DNA of 64,000 nt from Arboricoccus pini (GTDB taxonomy: Bacteria > Pseudomonadota > Alphaproteobacteria > Geminicoccales > Geminicoccaceae): assembly GCF_900187945.1 (NCBI RefSeq), contig NZ_FYEH01000009.1:62001-126000 (forward strand). Reading direction: 5' to 3'. The notes under the pieces were generated by a model. It saw only the letters and a list, made by a program, of their open reading frames with translations. It had not been told where the DNA came from and ran no database searches. The translations under genes were made by a program, and so were the position numbers. Below, piece by piece: positions 55,701 through 63,668 of this stretch. How positions within the stretch are numbered: position 1 is the stretch's first letter; each line of letters opens with the position of its first letter.

Positions 55701-56373
55701 GCCGGATCACCTGTCGGGAGGGACCGTCGAGGGTTGGGATGCGCCAGCCCTGACAGCGCTATCGTTAGCCCCGGTCCCCTGGACGGAGGCCGAGCTCTTC
55801 ACCTATCTGCGCACCGGTTTTTCGCCGTTGCACGGACCGGCTGCCGGTCCCATGGCGCCCGTCATCGCCTCGTTGCGCGACGTATCCGACGACGATCTGC
55901 GAGCCATGGCGCATTATCTGGCCGACCTTCGAGCAACCAGGACGAGCGAGGCGGAGGCAGCCGAACAAGCAGCCTCGCTCGAGGCTCGCGCTTCCACATC
56001 GATGCCGCCCAGCCTCAGCCAGGGGGCAAGGATCTATGAAGGGGCTTGCGCCGTCTGCCATGCCGCTGATGGACCCACTCTGTGGGGGTCGCGGCCATCC
56101 TTGGCCCTCAACAGCAATCTCCAAGCCGCACGGCCAGACAATCTTCTGCGCGTGATCCTGGGCGGGATCGACACCCCGGCCTATGCCGAGCTGGGCTACA
56201 TGCCGAGCTTTGCCGCGGCATTCGACGACGAGCAGGTGGCCCAGCTCCTGTCGTATCTGCGCAGTCGGTTCGCACCTGATCAGCCGGCATGGACCGATCT
56301 TGCCAGGCGTGCCGGCGAGGTACGCGAGATACTCCGCCACGAAAGGCTGACACGCGCCGATGGCGGTTCCTGA
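52789..56373 (+). CDS. nicB: Nicotinate hydroxylase large subunit NicB: molybdenum domain fused to cytochrome c
   Basis: A 1194-residue fusion, close to P. putida NicB (about 1190). Residues 1-740 are a xanthine-dehydrogenase-type molybdopterin domain, with AFNGHVDLGTGIRTALAQIV, HDMRLPGMLHGRVVRPP, GCFGRNCADDVGADAALLS and PPLGVGESAAVPSAAAIANA; the last holds the catalytic Glu of GVGE. A hydrophobic stretch at about 755-773 (LLGYAVAAAAAGIGLLSNF) could anchor it in the membrane. Three c-type haem sites follow at Cys809 (CAVCH), Cys955 (CSACH) and Cys1087 (CAVCH). Electrons pass from the Mo and Fe-S centres to the haems and then the respiratory chain, so no FAD subunit is needed. ATG 52789 overlaps the nicA stop. 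Confidence 0.94.
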   Translation: MDEARLTRASLLAESSLLAVVGADCSDPPNLADQATSLFLTVHGDGSVQAFNGHVDLGTGIRTALAQIVAEELDVAFERVSMILGHGGLGPDQGATIASETIQITALPLRRAAAQARRYLLELAAVELKVAPENLHVNDGTVSCDDGSNRFVGYGELLGNRHHLLRLTDDVALKPVEQHRVIGRSQPRVDIPAKATGSFTYVHDMRLPGMLHGRVVRPPYAGIDAGDFVGRSLIAIDEGSIAHVPGIVKLVRIGDFIGIVAEREEQAAEAAAALQVTWKPVPSLPDMDDLAGTLRANPSTPRLLEDKGDTPKALAEAARRHRRTYLWPYHLHGSIGPSCSLADWQPGGLRVWSGTQNPQVLRRDLATLMGLHEGQVEILRLEAAGCFGRNCADDVGADAALLSRAVGRPVRVQLTREQEHAWEPKGAAQLMEVEGGQDAEGGVTAYDFSVYYPSNGAPLLAAILTGAVSSTPTVLQMGDRTAIPPYDYANRHIVCHDMPPIVRAAWLRGVSSLPNSFAHESFIDEMAFEAGVDPIEYRLRYLHDPRAIDLVKATAERAGWTPRTSWGSAGSEGDILRGRGFAYALYVHSKFPGYGAAWSAWVADVEVNRKTGEVAVTKVTVGQDSGQMINPAGVKQQIHGNVVQSIGRVMKEEVSFTEKAVATKDWGDYPIITFPELPLVNVLMVDRQSEPPLGVGESAAVPSAAAIANAIYDATGVRFREVPFTPERIRKGLGIPEPLPAPSAEPARGRRSRGRLLGYAVAAAAAGIGLLSNFTPWRSAIEPVARPLPGVYSDATIERGRQLAAIGDCAVCHTADGGLPLAGGRRLETPFGTIVTTNITPDPDHGIGNWSYPAFVRAMREGIHRDGRHLYPAFPYGAYAKTSDADLSALYAFLMAQEPVAASPPETRLAFPFSLRPLLAGWNALFHDAATFKSNPEKSALWNRGAYLVEGLGHCSACHSPRNRLGAEVKGPDHLSGGTVEGWDAPALTALSLAPVPWTEAELFTYLRTGFSPLHGPAAGPMAPVIASLRDVSDDDLRAMAHYLADLRATRTSEAEAAEQAASLEARASTSMPPSLSQGARIYEGACAVCHAADGPTLWGSRPSLALNSNLQAARPDNLLRVILGGIDTPAYAELGYMPSFAAAFDDEQVAQLLSYLRSRFAPDQPAWTDLARRAGEVREILRHERLTRADGGS

Positions 56374-56429
56374 CGAGATGGCGGTGCCTATAGTAAGAAT
56401 CCGGACCTCACGAACTCCTCGGACGCGTC

Positions 56430-56876
56430 ATGCCCAGCATCGCTCTCACTCAAGATCTTCGCCCGGGCTTCAGATTGGAGGCCAGTCTGGGCTACGCGCT
56501 GCGTCAGGCAGGGCAGCATCATGCCCAGCTGGTGCAGAGCCTGTTGCCACCGGGACTTACCGCGCCGCAATTCACCGTTCTGGTCAAGCTTTACGAACTC
56601 GGCAGCTGCTCGCAGAATCAGCTTGGCCGGCATGTCCTCATGGACGCCGCGACGATCAAGGGCGTCGTCGACCGGCTGCGCCGGCGCGACCTGATAGAGG
56701 CCATAGCCGATCCGCTGGATCGCCGGCGGATCATGCTGTCCTTGAGCGAGGAGGGCTTCTGCCTTGCGGGCGAGCTCGCCCATGCGATCGAGAGCGCGGA
56801 GGATGGCATGCTCGGCCATCTCGATGCTGGCGAGCAGGCGCAGCTTACGGCCCTGCTCGCCAAGATGTGCCAATAG
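56430..56876 (+). CDS. MarR-family transcriptional regulator 1 (NicR-like candidate)
   Basis: A 148-residue winged-helix repressor of the MarR family. Recognition region: SQNQLGRHVLMDAATIKGVVDRLRRRDLIE; the wing is ADPLDRRRIMLSLSEEG. The N-terminal helix (LGYALRQAGQHHAQLVQ) and C-terminal helices form the dimer interface. It follows nicB by 56 bases in the same direction. In P. putida and Bordetella the nic genes are repressed by a MarR protein (NicR/BpsR) that responds to 6-hydroxynicotinate. This protein or its neighbour is the likely counterpart, acting on the GTTTG-N4-CAAAC repeats. Confidence 0.87.
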   Translation: MPSIALTQDLRPGFRLEASLGYALRQAGQHHAQLVQSLLPPGLTAPQFTVLVKLYELGSCSQNQLGRHVLMDAATIKGVVDRLRRRDLIEAIADPLDRRRIMLSLSEEGFCLAGELAHAIESAEDGMLGHLDAGEQAQLTALLAKMCQ

Positions 56877-56964
56877 GAAAAAAGAGGCGCCCTCTTCCTT
56901 TACGCTTGCTCCCGCGCTTTCCTCGGCTGAATCAGACCTTTTGATGCGGATCATGGGAGATGGC

Positions 56965-57408
56965 GTGACAACGACCCGAAGGGAACCGAGCAAGGCAGGT
57001 GCCTATGTGCTTGACGAACAGGTGGGCTTTCTTCTTCGCCAGGTCAGCCAGCGTCACTCGACCATCTTCGCGGCCCTGATTGGTGAGGAGTTGACCGCGA
57101 CGCAGTGGGCCGTGCTCTCAAAGCTCTTCGAGGTGGGCGCCACCTCGCAGAATCTCCTTGGCCGATTGACCGCCATGGACGCGGCGACGGTCAAGGGTGT
57201 GGTTGATCGACTGATGCGGCGCGATCTCGTCGCCACCCGGCCGGACCTCCAGGATGGTCGGCGTCTCGTCGTCGAGTTGACCCAGGTCGGCACCGAGCTC
57301 GTCGGCCGCCTCCTGCCTCGGGCGCGCGCCATCACCGAGGAAACGCTGGCGCCGCTCAACGCGGCCGAGCGCAGCCAGCTCGAAGCGCTGCTGAAGCGTC
57401 TACGCTAG
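56965..57408 (+). CDS. MarR-family transcriptional regulator 2 (paralog of regulator 1)
   Basis: A 147-residue MarR-family protein from GTG 56965, chosen for the GGGAGA site just upstream and because it matches the length of its paralog; ATG 56944 and 56953 are alternatives. The recognition helix SQNLLGRLTAMDAATVKGVV is nearly the same as in the first regulator (pattern SQN-LGR---MDAAT-KGVVDRL-RRDL), so both may read the same operator. The wing is DLQDGRRLVVELTQVG. Two adjacent paralogs could respond to different ligands, for example 6-hydroxynicotinate and another pathway compound, or form heterodimers. Confidence 0.85.
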   Translation: MTTTRREPSKAGAYVLDEQVGFLLRQVSQRHSTIFAALIGEELTATQWAVLSKLFEVGATSQNLLGRLTAMDAATVKGVVDRLMRRDLVATRPDLQDGRRLVVELTQVGTELVGRLLPRARAITEETLAPLNAAERSQLEALLKRLR

Positions 57409-57479
57409 CGTGGTGTCGAATTAAGGCGCCGATATTCGGCCCGCCGAAGGACGCGCGTTGGAAGGTGGCTTTTTGCTAG

Positions 57480-57710
57480 ATGGCAACCCTTAGGGGGCGT
57501 CAACGGTTCAGAAGCGGCAACAAGACGGAAGCGGAAGTGATGCCAGCCAGATCCAGGGCTCAGCACGAAGCGGCGGGCGGCGCGACGAAGACCAGTCGCC
57601 TTAAAGGGGCATCTAAGTCGATGGTACGTTCGACGAACGAGAAAGCGCTCGCGAATAGGGCTTCCGCGATGCGTGCGGCGCGGTCCGAGTACGCGGTTAG
57701 AAAAGATTGA
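57480..57710 (+). CDS. Possible small basic protein (uncertain)
   Basis: A 76-residue frame rich in Arg, Lys, Ala and Ser (for example MATLRGRQRFRSGNKTEAE and SRLKGASKSMVRSTNEKAL). It has no recognisable domain or clear ribosome site, and its codon use is not distinctive. It lies between the second MarR gene and a Ku gene. It could be a DNA-binding accessory peptide or chance. Treat it as unproven. Confidence 0.2.
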   Translation: MATLRGRQRFRSGNKTEAEVMPARSRAQHEAAGGATKTSRLKGASKSMVRSTNEKALANRASAMRAARSEYAVRKD

Positions 57711-57738
57711 GCGGCGGGATTCGCGCGGGGCAGCGGCC

Positions 57739-58566
57739 ATGATGCCGAGGGCCAACTGGAAGGGCCAATTGCAGTTGAACGAGTTGTCCTGCGAGGTGGC
57801 ACTCTACACCGCCATCTCAAATGCCGACCGCCTGGCCTTCCATATTCTGAACCGCAAGACCGGCCATCGCGTGCACCGGGTCTTCGTCGATGGGGAAACA
57901 GGACAGGTCGTTCCGAGCGATCATCAGGTTAAAGGCTACGAGACGGCGGATGAACGCTACGTTATGTTGGAGCCCGAGGAAGTCGCGGCCGCGGTGCCTG
58001 AGAGCGACAAGACGATGCGAATCAAGACCTTCGTCGCTGAGGACGCGGTCGACGATGTTTATCAGGATAGACCCTATTATTTGGCGCCGGCGACCGCTGA
58101 TGCGGCTGAAGCCTATGCCGTTATCCGCCAGGGCATGGCGGCAAAGAAGGTCGTCGCCCTAGCGCAGGCGGTGTTGTTCCGGCGCCTGCGTACGCTCTTG
58201 ATCCGTCCGGAAGCCGGTGGCCTGGTCGCGACGACCCTCAATTTTGACTACGAGGTGCGACCGGCCAGCATGGCCTTCAAGGGGATCAAGAAAGTCACCG
58301 TGAAAGGCGAGATGCTCGATCTGGCCAAACATATCATCGAGACGAAGCTCGGCCGTTTCGACCCTGCCGAATTTGAAGACCGCTACGAAGCGGCCCTGGC
58401 CGAGCTCGTGAAGGCCAAGCAGGCTGGCAGGCCCCTGCCAAAGGGTGCTCCCGAGGCTCCGTCCAAGGTCGTCGACCTCATGGCGGCCTTGCGTGAGAGC
58501 GCCGGGACCAAGACCAGCCCCAATGGCAAGAAGACCGCCAGGGCCGCGCGGCGCAAGGCTGGCTGA
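57739..58566 (+). CDS. ku: Non-homologous end-joining protein Ku (copy 1)
   Basis: Bacterial Ku, 275 residues from ATG 57739. It binds DNA double-strand ends as a homodimer ring and recruits ligase LigD. Family blocks are WKGQLQLNELSCEVALYTAI, FHILNRKTGHRVHRVFVD, HQVKGYETADERYVMLEPEE, IKTFVAEDAVDDVYQDRPYY and AYAVIRQGMAAKKVVALAQ. The C-terminus is a short basic tail (KTSPNGKKTARAARRKAG), usual for Ku proteins that slide on or contact DNA. It converges with a second Ku gene 25 bases away. No ligD is in the window. Confidence 0.92.
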   Translation: MMPRANWKGQLQLNELSCEVALYTAISNADRLAFHILNRKTGHRVHRVFVDGETGQVVPSDHQVKGYETADERYVMLEPEEVAAAVPESDKTMRIKTFVAEDAVDDVYQDRPYYLAPATADAAEAYAVIRQGMAAKKVVALAQAVLFRRLRTLLIRPEAGGLVATTLNFDYEVRPASMAFKGIKKVTVKGEMLDLAKHIIETKLGRFDPAEFEDRYEAALAELVKAKQAGRPLPKGAPEAPSKVVDLMAALRESAGTKTSPNGKKTARAARRKAG

Positions 58567-58591
58567 CAACCTGGGCCAGCCCGACCAACGG

Positions 58592-59404
58592 CTAGCCCTT
58601 CTTGTCGGCGCCTTCGATGCTGCGATGTAAAGCCTCCATGATCGAGACGACGTTGCCGCCATTGCCTTCTTCGGCCGGCGTTTCGCGTGAGGACGAGACG
58701 GGTTTGCGCGATTTCCGCTTCCGCTTGGCGGCGATGAGCTTGAGCAGTTCCTCCTGGACGGGGTCCTTGAGCATATCCGGCTGCCAGGGTTGACTTTGCT
58801 TTTGAATAAGCCGCTCGACCAGCTTGAGCGCCTTGGGATCCGTCTTCGTCTTGGCGATGCCGTCAAAAACGGCCGCCGGGTCGCGCCGCTCGTCGCCATA
58901 ATGCAGCGTCCAAAGGACAATACCTGGATCGCGCGGTGCCAGGAGAACCGCATGCTCGCGTCTATAAAGCACGAGCCGCGCGATGCCGACCGTCCGGGTA
59001 GCTGTCATCGCCGCCCGAATCACCGCAAAAGCCTCCGCGGCCACGGAATCGTCCGGGAACAGGTAATGAGCGCGATCATACCAGGTCCGCTCGATAGAAG
59101 AGGCAGGCACGAAGCTCTCGATGTCGATCGTGCGCGTACTCTCCAGAGCCACCGCCTCGATCTCGTCGTCCTCCAGCACGATATATTGGCCGTCGGCGAC
59201 CTCGTAGCCTTTGACCTCATCCCCTTCGCGCACGGGCTTGCCGCTCTCGACGTCCTGGTAGCGGCTTTCGACTCGATTACCGGTTGCCCGGTTGAGCGTG
59301 TGGAAGCGCACTTTCTGGCTCTCAGTCGTGACCGGCATCATCGCGACCGGGCAGGTCACAAGCGACAATTTCAGGTAGCCCTTCCAGAATGCCCGCTGCG
59401 CCAT
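58592..59404 (-). CDS. ku: Non-homologous end-joining protein Ku (copy 2)
   Basis: Second Ku, 270 residues, opposite strand. Blocks are FWKGYLKLSLVTCPVAMMPV, VRFHTLNRATGNRVESRYQD, DEVKGYEVADGQYIVLEDDE, SFVPASSIERTWYDRAHYLF and the basic KRKRKSRKPVSSSRE tail. It is clearly diverged from copy 1. Rhizobia commonly carry several Ku genes that may form homo- or heterodimers with different ligases. It diverges from the aldehyde dehydrogenase gene. Confidence 0.93.
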   Translation of the reverse strand: MAQRAFWKGYLKLSLVTCPVAMMPVTTESQKVRFHTLNRATGNRVESRYQDVESGKPVREGDEVKGYEVADGQYIVLEDDEIEAVALESTRTIDIESFVPASSIERTWYDRAHYLFPDDSVAAEAFAVIRAAMTATRTVGIARLVLYRREHAVLLAPRDPGIVLWTLHYGDERRDPAAVFDGIAKTKTDPKALKLVERLIQKQSQPWQPDMLKDPVQEELLKLIAAKRKRKSRKPVSSSRETPAEEGNGGNVVSIMEALHRSIEGADKKG

Positions 59405-59480
59405 GGTTCCTCTCCTGTCCTAGCTCAAAACAGCGTGCGGCTGCCCAGTCGGTTCCGTGTCGGCTGATAAGCCCGCCGCA

Positions 59481-59509
59481 TTGACCTGACATCCTATTGG
59501 GAAGAATAT
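59481..59509 (+). promoter_or_regulatory. Candidate sigma-70-type promoter for the aldehyde dehydrogenase
   Basis: TTGACC (59481-59486), a 17-base spacer, then GAATAT (59504-59509), 39 bases before the ATG at 59549. The -10 is imperfect. Confidence 0.4.
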
Positions 59510-59548
59510 GACGGTCGACGCTGAACGAATTAGAAAGAGGCCAAAAAG

Positions 59549-61048
59549 ATGGATCCAGCCCTAGTTCTCGATCGGGTGAGCAAGCCCGTGACCGAGTTCC
59601 TGAACGGCCCGCTGGGCCTCTTGATCGATGGCGAATGGTCGAATGCCCAGTCTGGCAAGACCTTCGACGTCTTCGATCCGGCGACCGGACAGGTCATCGC
59701 CAAGGTGGCGGAAGGTGCGGCGGCTGATGTCGATCGCGCGGCCGTCGCGGCAAGACGTGCCTTTGAGAGTGGTCCCTGGGCCAAGATGAAGCCGGCCGAC
59801 CGCACCCAGTTGCTACTCAAGCTGGCCGATCTCATGGAGCAGCATGCTGACGAGCTCTCCGAGATCGAATCGCTCGACAACGGCAAGCCTGTCAGCGTCG
59901 CCTCGGTGGCCGACATTCCAGGCTCGATCGCCATGTTCCGCTACATGGCCGGCTGGGCCACGAAGCTGAATGGAACCCATATCAATCTTTCGGCTCCGGG
60001 CGACTATCACAGCTACACGACGCGCGAGCCCGTTGGGGTCGTCGGCCAGATCATTCCCTGGAATTTCCCCCTCCTGATGGCCGCCTGGAAACTGGCACCG
60101 GCTCTCACCGCGGGGTGTACGATCATCCTCAAGACGGCCGAGCAGACGCCGCTTTCGGCCATTCGTCTGGGCCAGCTGATCCAGGAAGCCGGATTCCCCA
60201 AAGGTGTCGTCAATATCATTTCCGGCTTCGGCGAGACGGCCGGCGCCGCCCTGGCAGCCCATCCCGACGTCGACAAGATCGCCTTTACGGGCTCAACCGA
60301 GGTAGGCCGGCTCATCGTCAAGGCCGCCACCGGCAACCTGAAGAAGGTCACGCTCGAGCTTGGCGGCAAATCGCCGGTTATCGTCTTTGATGATGCCGAC
60401 CTCGATGTCACCGTACCGGGCGTGGCCTCCGGCATCTTCTTCAATCAGGGTCAGACTTGCTGTGCTGGCTCGCGCCTATATGTGCATGAGAAGATGTTCG
60501 ATCGCGTGGTCGAAGGCATCGCTGGCGAGGCTGAAAAGATCAAGATTGGCCATGGCCTCGACCCCGCCACGCAGATGGGGCCGCTCGTCTCGGAAGAGCA
60601 GTTTCATCGGGTGACCGGTTACATCGCGGCCGGACGCGAGGAAGGTGCGCGTGTCGCCACCGGTGGCGAGCGGTACGGTGACCGCGGTTATTTCGTTCAA
60701 CCCACGGTGCTGGCCGACACCAATGCCAGCATGAAGGTCGTCCAAGAGGAGATCTTTGGCCCGGTCCTTTGCGCCGAGCGCTTCAATGACGACGATCTCG
60801 ACCGGATCGCCAAGATCGCCAACCAGTCCGAATATGGTCTGGCGGCCAGTGTCTGGACCAGGAATGTCAGCCTTGCGCACAAGATGGCGGCGCGCATCAA
60901 GGCCGGCACGGTCTGGGTGAACTGCCACAATATCTTCGATGCAGCGCTTCCTTTCGGTGGCTACAAGCAATCGGGATGGGGTCGCGAGATGGGCGAGTTC
61001 GTCTTCCAGAGCTATTTGGAGACCAAGGCGGTCACCATCAAGCTCTGA
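59549..61048 (+). CDS. NAD(P)-dependent aldehyde dehydrogenase
   Basis: A 499-residue ALDH-superfamily enzyme oxidising an aldehyde to the acid. Visible are the cofactor loop GQIIPWNFPLLMAAWK, the Rossmann GSTEVGRLI, the general base Glu in LELGGKSP, the catalytic Cys in NQGQTCCAGSRLYV and EEIFGPVLCAERF near the C-terminus. The class is closest to betaine/retinal/general ALDHs (ALDH1/2-like). An AGAGG ribosome site precedes the ATG and a strong terminator follows, so it is transcribed alone. The polyamine-type importer downstream makes an aminoaldehyde substrate plausible, but nothing in the sequence proves it. Confidence 0.92.
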   Translation: MDPALVLDRVSKPVTEFLNGPLGLLIDGEWSNAQSGKTFDVFDPATGQVIAKVAEGAAADVDRAAVAARRAFESGPWAKMKPADRTQLLLKLADLMEQHADELSEIESLDNGKPVSVASVADIPGSIAMFRYMAGWATKLNGTHINLSAPGDYHSYTTREPVGVVGQIIPWNFPLLMAAWKLAPALTAGCTIILKTAEQTPLSAIRLGQLIQEAGFPKGVVNIISGFGETAGAALAAHPDVDKIAFTGSTEVGRLIVKAATGNLKKVTLELGGKSPVIVFDDADLDVTVPGVASGIFFNQGQTCCAGSRLYVHEKMFDRVVEGIAGEAEKIKIGHGLDPATQMGPLVSEEQFHRVTGYIAAGREEGARVATGGERYGDRGYFVQPTVLADTNASMKVVQEEIFGPVLCAERFNDDDLDRIAKIANQSEYGLAASVWTRNVSLAHKMAARIKAGTVWVNCHNIFDAALPFGGYKQSGWGREMGEFVFQSYLETKAVTIKL

Positions 61049-61093
61049 TCCACATCGTCCGGCATGCGCTGACGCGCATGCTCAAGATGGCTG

Positions 61094-61120
61094 AGAGGCG
61101 GGGTAAAGCCCGCCTCTTTT
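61094..61120 (+). terminator. Intrinsic terminator after the aldehyde dehydrogenase
   Basis: The stem AGAGGCGGG (61094-61102) pairs with CCCGCCTCT (61109-61117) with a 6-base loop, running into TTTTGTTTT. Confidence 0.88.
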
Positions 61121-61472
61121 GTTTTGGTAGCGCCGGCCGGCCCCTGTCTGAGAAAAAACAAATGCCGTCGTTGCCAGCTTTGGTCTTCCGACAAGCCGCC
61201 ATGCGCTGGAGTGCTTTTGCGTGCTGGCTTGTGCTTAGCCATGCGGCTTAGATGCACTGCGCATGTGCCATCCTTCGTCACGTACTTGCGTGGATGCGAA
61301 ACTGCGCTCGTTGATTAGCCGTCCACCCAATAGACCCGAAAAATTGAGGAGTGCTTCGGAAGAGGAAAGGGACTTGAATCCCCGATCGCAACGCCGATCA
61401 GCGTCACGTCCACCAAGCGGGCTTGCCAAGCTTCGCTAGAAAGGCTTTCGATGAGAAGGCCTAGCTTGCTGG
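61121..61472. other. Intergenic region before the third PotD-type importer
   Basis: About 350 bases without a supported gene. A tRNA T-arm-like string on the minus strand near 61370-61385 does not extend into a cloverleaf. The promoter of the importer operon must lie here but was not identified. Confidence 0.5.
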
Positions 61473-62633
61473 ATGGAAATTAAGATGACACTTCGTCGGC
61501 TCGCCGCTTTCGGCGCTCTTTGCAGCCTCATGATGCCTTACGCGGATGCAGCCCGCGCGGCGGGCGCCGCCGAGGGTCAGCTCGATATCGTCGCCTGGCC
61601 CGGCTATATCGAGCGGGGCGAAAGCGACAAAGCCTATGACTGGGTATCGGATTTCGAGCAGCAGACCGGCTGCAAGGTCTCGGTCAAGACGGCCAGCACC
61701 TCCGACGAGATGGTCTCCTTGATGAACCAAGGCGGCTTCGACCTCGTCACGGCCTCGGGCGATGCCAGCCTCAGGCTGATCGCCGGCAAGCGCGTGCAGC
61801 CGATCGACGTGGGCAAGATCCTGAACTGGCAGTTCGTCGATCCCAGGCTGAAGGATGCGCCCTGGTTTACCGTGGGCGGCAAGCATTACGGCGTTCCTTA
61901 TCAATGGGGGCCCAATGTCCTCATGTATAATACGGATGTATTCAAGAAGGCGCCATCCAGTTGGGATGTCGTCTTCGAAGAGCAGACGCTGCCCGACGGC
62001 AAGTCGAACAAGGGCAGGGTCCAGGCCTATGACGGTGCCATCTACATTGCCGATGCCGCTCTCTATTTGAAAAGCAAGCAGCCCGAGCTCAAGATCAAGG
62101 ATCCCTATGAGCTGACGGAGCAGCAATATCAGGCGGCGCTGGACCTCCTGCGCAAGCAGCATGAACTGGTCCAGCGCTATTGGCACGACGCCAATCTGCA
62201 GGTCGACGATTTTACCAACGAGGGTGTCGTTGCCTCCAGTTCCTGGCCCTTCCAGGTCAATCTTCTAAAGAGCCAGAATAAGCCCATCGCCAGCGTCGTG
62301 CCCAAGGAAGGCTCGACCGGCTGGGCCGACACGACGATGATGCATGTCGACGCCAAGCACCCCAATTGCGCCTATCTTTGGCTGAACCACTCGCTGCAAC
62401 CCAAGGTCCAGGGCGACGTTGCCGCATGGTTCGGCTCGGTGCCGGTCGTGCCGAGTGCCTGCAAGGGCAACGCCCTCTTAACCGACACGGGTTGTGCTAC
62501 CAACGGCTACGACAATTTCGCCAAGATTGCCTTCTGGCGCACGCCTGTTGCCAAATGCGCCAGCCAGGCTGAAGGCTGCGTTCCCTATTCGCGCTGGGCC
62601 AGTGACTATATCGCCATCCTGGGCGGCCGCTGA
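61473..62633 (+). CDS. Spermidine/putrescine-type extracellular solute-binding protein (PotD-like)
   Basis: A 386-residue periplasmic binding protein. The Sec signal is TLRRLAAFGALCSLMMPYAD, cut after AARAA; a second ATG at 61485 is an alternative start. The mature part begins GQLDIVAWPGYIERGESDKA, typical of polyamine-binding proteins. Ligand-lobe strands include GGFDLVTASGDASLRLIAG, GKHYGVPYQWGPNVLMYNTD and ASSSWPFQVNLLK. Four Cys cluster near the C-terminus (for example KCASQAEGC). ATPase and permease genes follow. It is the third importer of this class in the window and not closely similar to the other two. Confidence 0.88.
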   Translation: MEIKMTLRRLAAFGALCSLMMPYADAARAAGAAEGQLDIVAWPGYIERGESDKAYDWVSDFEQQTGCKVSVKTASTSDEMVSLMNQGGFDLVTASGDASLRLIAGKRVQPIDVGKILNWQFVDPRLKDAPWFTVGGKHYGVPYQWGPNVLMYNTDVFKKAPSSWDVVFEEQTLPDGKSNKGRVQAYDGAIYIADAALYLKSKQPELKIKDPYELTEQQYQAALDLLRKQHELVQRYWHDANLQVDDFTNEGVVASSSWPFQVNLLKSQNKPIASVVPKEGSTGWADTTMMHVDAKHPNCAYLWLNHSLQPKVQGDVAAWFGSVPVVPSACKGNALLTDTGCATNGYDNFAKIAFWRTPVAKCASQAEGCVPYSRWASDYIAILGGR

Positions 62634-62645
62634 CCGGCATTATTC

Positions 62646-63662
62646 ATGACTATTTCAGGTATCGTGAGGCTGGAGCAGGTCTCACGCCATTTCGGCGCCA
62701 CGCGCGCAGTCGACGCGGTCGATCTCACCATCACCGAGGGTGAGTTCTTTGCCATGCTTGGTCCCTCGGGCTCGGGCAAGACGACCTGCCTGCGATTGAT
62801 CGGCGGTTTCGAGCAGCCAGATAGCGGCCATATCGTCATTGACGGTCAGCGGGCGGAGGGGCTTCCCCCTTATCGCCGTCCCGTCAACACGGTCTTCCAG
62901 GATTATGCCCTCTTCCCCCATATGAGCGTTGGTCAGAACGTCGCCTATGGGCTCAAGGTGCGCGGTCAGGGCCGGGCTGAGCGCGACCGGGAGGCGCTGG
63001 ATGCCTTGCGCCTGGTACGCCTCGATGGCCTGGCCGATCGCCGCCCGTCCCAACTCTCAGGAGGCCAGCGGCAGCGCGTGGCCCTGGCGCGCGCTCTTGT
63101 CCTCCATCCCAAAGTTCTTCTCCTCGACGAGCCTTTGGGTGCCCTCGACCTCAAGCTGCGCGAGGAGATGCAGGTCGAGCTCAAGAGTCTGCAGCGACGG
63201 CTCGGTCTTACCTTTGTCTTCGTCACCCATGATCAGGGCGAGGCACTCTCGATGGCGGACAGGGTGGCCGTCTTCGACCGCGGCAAGGTCGCCCAGCTTG
63301 GCACGCCCGAAGATGTCCATGACCGGCCACGCACGCGCTTTGTCGCCGGCTTCGTCGGCGCGGCCAACGTGCTGGAGCCCGCGGTCTCGGCAGCATTGGG
63401 TGGCCCCGAGGCCCTCGTCAGCCTCCGGCCCGAGAAGATCGGGCTTCTGGCACCGGATACCAGGCCGCGCGACGATGCCCTGGAGGCTCGGATCGTCGAC
63501 ATCTCCTATCAGGGCGCCTTTCGCCGCCTGCAGGTCGAATTGCGGACGGGCATGCGCCTGAGCGTCCAGGTCGCCGCGTCGATCTCGGCTTCTTTCAGCC
63601 AGGGCATGGTGGTCTGGCTGAACGTGCCGTCTGCCGCCTTCAATCTGCTCGAGGCGGACTGA
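62646..63662 (+). CDS. ABC transporter ATP-binding protein (PotA-like)
   Basis: A 338-residue importer ATPase. Walker A is GPSGSGKTT, the Q-loop VFQDYALFPHMSV, the signature LSGGQRQRVALARAL, Walker B LLLDEPLGALDLK and the H-loop VTHDQGEAL. The C-terminal TOBE domain shows LVSLRPEKIGLL. It follows the binding-protein gene by 12 bases and precedes the first permease by 6 bases. Confidence 0.93.
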   Translation: MTISGIVRLEQVSRHFGATRAVDAVDLTITEGEFFAMLGPSGSGKTTCLRLIGGFEQPDSGHIVIDGQRAEGLPPYRRPVNTVFQDYALFPHMSVGQNVAYGLKVRGQGRAERDREALDALRLVRLDGLADRRPSQLSGGQRQRVALARALVLHPKVLLLDEPLGALDLKLREEMQVELKSLQRRLGLTFVFVTHDQGEALSMADRVAVFDRGKVAQLGTPEDVHDRPRTRFVAGFVGAANVLEPAVSAALGGPEALVSLRPEKIGLLAPDTRPRDDALEARIVDISYQGAFRRLQVELRTGMRLSVQVAASISASFSQGMVVWLNVPSAAFNLLEAD

Positions 63663-63668
63663 AGGCCA

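Noticed and set aside
61365-61400. A tRNA T-arm-like string on the minus strand (TTCAAGT flanked by GGGA/TCCC).
   Set aside because: No acceptor, D-arm or anticodon stem could be matched around it, and the 5-bp T-stem does not close properly; chance or a degraded fragment.
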